Source: Planctomycetaceae bacterium (GTDB lineage: Bacteria; Planctomycetota; Planctomycetia; Isosphaerales; Isosphaeraceae). Taken from it: a stretch of DNA of 6,897 bases. Both the position numbers and the translations under genes were made by a program. The notes beneath the pieces were generated by a model, which did not search any database, was not told where the DNA came from, and saw only the letters and a program-made list of their open reading frames with translations. Location: assembly GCA_019232645.1 (NCBI GenBank), contig JAFANO010000376.1, positions 1 through 6,897 of the forward strand. Reading direction: 5' to 3'. Shown in pieces: positions 6,067 to 6,897 of this stretch (position 1 is the first letter of the stretch; every line of letters starts with the position of its first letter).

Positions 6067-6070
6067 ACCA
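6062..6070 (-). promoter_or_regulatory. Candidate leftward extended -10 promoter
   Basis: On the minus strand TGGTATTAT (6070-6062) is an extended -10 (TG, one base, TATTAT). No good -35 is seen. It is the best promoter candidate upstream of the 227-residue gene and would give a leader of roughly 190 bases. It shares its AT core with the opposite candidate promoter. Confidence 0.3.
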
Positions 6071-6238
6071 TGTTTGGCGTCGGAAACCCGCTCTTGATGC
6101 AAAACAGAGTGAAGAGACTCCATTGAGCGGACCGACGCGATCGCGAAGCGGAAGATCGATCCTTGATTGCCGTGCGGTCCGGTTGGTATTTCGAATGTAC
6201 TTTACCGAGTTTCGCAAATCCAGTACCACGGGCCTCGT

Positions 6239-6257
6239 CGCGCGATGATTTCGCGCG
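6239..6257. repeat. Perfect 7-bp hairpin in the non-coding region
   Basis: CGCGCGA (6239-6245) and TCGCGCG (6251-6257) are exact reverse complements around a 5-base loop, TGATT. No T-run follows on either strand. It may be part of a structured RNA or a protein binding site. Confidence 0.4.
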
Positions 6258-6300
6258 TCGGCCGGCGTGCCCCGAAACTTGAGGCGATTTTCCGAGGATC

Positions 6301-6330
6301 CGGGGGCCGCGGTCATCGACCCCGGCCCCG
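6301..6330. repeat. Long GC-rich hairpin in the non-coding region
   Basis: A 12-bp stem with one mismatch and one bulge: CGGGG (6301-6305) with CCCCG (6326-6330), CCG (6307-6309) with CGG (6323-6325), and GGTC (6311-6314) with GACC (6318-6321) around a 3-base loop. On the plus strand it is followed by TAAAATTGAG, so it is not a standard terminator, but it is the strongest fold in the 938-base gap. Confidence 0.5.
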
Positions 6331-6350
6331 TAAAATTGAGCGTTGATCTT

Positions 6351-6363
6351 TGTAAACCTTACA
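6351..6363. promoter_or_regulatory. Operator-like palindrome TGTAA-N3-TTACA
   Basis: TGTAA (6351-6355) and TTACA (6359-6363) are exact reverse complements around ACC. A 13-bp interrupted palindrome in an AT-richer island is the size of a dimeric regulator site. No regulator gene is nearby, so the assignment is weak. Confidence 0.25.
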
Positions 6364-6705
6364 GGCTCCGTGCACAAGACGACCGATTCCCTAACCGACG
6401 CCGACGATTCGAGAACGCAACATGGCATCGGCTGGACCAAGGAATCGGAGGGATCGGCCCACGAGGTTTCAGGACGAGCCGCATTTTTCCGACGCGAGGC
6501 GTTCTCCGCCGGCGGGGAGTCGAGGGGCCGGGCCCGCGGCGGTCGCGCATGGGGGCGGCCGGCGCGGATCGCCGCCAAGGGCCCAGGCCGCGCTGCCACG
6601 CGCAAGCGCCGATTCCCGCGGCGATCTTCAACGATACCCCATTCATGTCGAAGATTTCCGTACGTTTTGTTCATTTCTTTTGTGCGAAATCCGCGGCGCG
6701 ACCGT

Positions 6706-6724
6706 CGCCCGCCCTCAGCGGGCG
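6706..6724. repeat. Inverted repeat in the peptidase promoter
   Basis: CGCCCGC (6706-6712) and GCGGGCG (6718-6724) pair perfectly around CCTCA. The repeat ends one base before the extended -10 of the peptidase promoter, so it covers the spacer and the -35 position. It could be an operator, or the end structure of a transcript coming from the left. Its loop resembles that of the hairpin at 2728-2749. Confidence 0.45.
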
Positions 6725-6733
6725 TGGTATATT
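6725..6733 (+). promoter_or_regulatory. Extended -10 promoter of the peptidase gene
   Basis: TGGTATATT is an extended -10 (TG, one base, TATATT; 5 of 6 to consensus). No recognisable -35 lies 16-18 bases upstream, which an extended -10 can compensate. Transcription would start near 6740 and leave a leader of about 60 bases. Confidence 0.45.
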
Positions 6734-6799
6734 GGATGCCCTCGACAATGGAACGCTCCCCGCACGACCGGGCACGCGCAGCGACGAGGGAACACGGAC

Positions 6800-6897
6800 A
6801 TGGCTATCGACCAGGTGGATGCCTACCTGGAGGCACACCGCGCCGACTTCGAGGAGCGGCTCAAGGCGCTGCTGCGGATCCCGAGCGTCAGCGCCCA
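6800..6897 (+). CDS. M20-family metallopeptidase/dipeptidase, N-terminal fragment
   Basis: The first 32 codons of a gene that runs off the window. The start ATG at 6800 has GAGGG 9 bases upstream. The N-terminus reads M-A-I-D-Q-V-D-A-Y-L-E-A-H-R, then a helix E-E-R-L-K-A-L-L, then R-I-P-S-V-S-A. A helix followed by L-L-R-I-P-S-V-S is the standard opening of M20 (ArgE/DapE/CPG2) zinc peptidases and dipeptidases, which release amino acids from small peptides in the cytoplasm. The zinc ligands lie beyond the window, so activity cannot be judged. It is divergent from all other genes here and has its own promoter. Confidence 0.85.
   Translation, partial: MAIDQVDAYLEAHRADFEERLKALLRIPSVSA

Larger units (their letters stand above)
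5862..6799. other. 938-base non-coding region between divergent genes
   Basis: No convincing gene is visible here on either strand. The open frames present, such as 6674-6060 and 6316-5945 on the minus strand, show mixed codon endings (AAA, AAT, GAT, GTT, TTT) unlike the real genes and have no family-like sequence. The region is patchy: AT-richer stretches near 6040-6120, 6180-6230, 6330-6370 and 6650-6695 alternate with GC-rich ones. It holds several hairpins, given separately, plus the palindrome CGCGATCGCG at 6136-6145 and a long-range pair CCGATTCC (6383-6390) with GGAATCGG (6441-6448), inside which GCCGA (6400-6404) pairs with TCGGC (6428-6432). It must carry the promoters of both flanking genes and could encode an untranslated RNA. 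Confidence 0.6.

Noticed and set aside
5945..6316. Minus-strand open frame of 123 codons in the large gap
   Set aside because: It is basic and low in structure, with codon use unlike neighbouring genes and no ribosome binding site or family resemblance.
6350..6377. BirA-like operator, because TTGTAAACC matches a BirA half-site
   Set aside because: The opposite half-site (CGTGCACAA) fits poorly and the spacing is 10 rather than 14-16 bases. No biotin gene is nearby.
6060..6674. Minus-strand open frame of 204 codons in the large gap
   Set aside because: Its third codon positions are not GC-biased like those of the real genes, it has no good ribosome binding site, and its composition shifts abruptly between AT-rich and Arg/Pro-rich parts.
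5862..6799. tRNA, tmRNA, RNase P, SRP RNA or a transposon remnant in the large gap
   Set aside because: None of the diagnostic conserved sequences of these RNAs was seen, and no terminal inverted repeats or transposase fragment were found.

Overview
The window is about 6.9 kb of GC-rich DNA that looks like an ordinary chromosomal segment of a planctomycete, most likely of the Isosphaeraceae type. That assignment is an inference. It rests on the very high GC with G/C-ending codons, the weak or absent ribosome binding sites at several genes, the many stand-alone hypothetical proteins, and an EF-hand-like D-W-N-G-D-G-S-P-D loop in a lipoprotein, a motif common in planctomycete secreted proteins. 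There is no rRNA, tRNA, CRISPR array, transposase or phage gene.

Layout. Positions 23 to 4905 hold five genes, all on the minus strand. In transcription order they are: a solute-binding lipoprotein with no permease or ATPase beside it (4905-3346); an unrecognised 191-residue protein (3313-2738); a secreted alpha/beta-hydrolase of the esterase D type (2659-1121); a HAD-family phosphatase (1050-364); and an unrecognised 115-residue protein whose start overlaps the HAD stop by 7 bases (370-23). A good sigma70-like promoter (TTGACC, 18 bp, TACGAT) lies just upstream of the lipoprotein. The gaps are 32, 78, 70 and -7 bases, so one transcript is possible. However, strong tandem hairpins sit between the second and third genes and could split or tune it. 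Upstream of this promoter is an independent minus-strand gene for an acidic, probably cytoplasmic 227-residue protein of unknown function (5861-5178).

Positions 5862 to 6799 form a 938-base non-coding divergent region. It has AT-richer islands, several strong hairpins, a candidate two-way promoter near 6061 and an extended -10 promoter at 6725. At the right edge the plus strand begins an M20-family metallopeptidase/dipeptidase, cut off by the window end.

How the genes might work together is only inference. A surface lipoprotein that binds a solute, a secreted esterase that could release acyl groups, and a cytoplasmic HAD sugar-phosphatase-like enzyme would suit scavenging of a decorated carbohydrate, but no transporter core or polysaccharide lyase/hydrolase is present to confirm it. 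I did not find a clear new defence or mobile system. The most unusual material is the non-coding structure (tandem hairpins at 2687-2749, mutually exclusive hairpins at 5119-5143, the structured region 5862-6799) and the three proteins I do not recognise.
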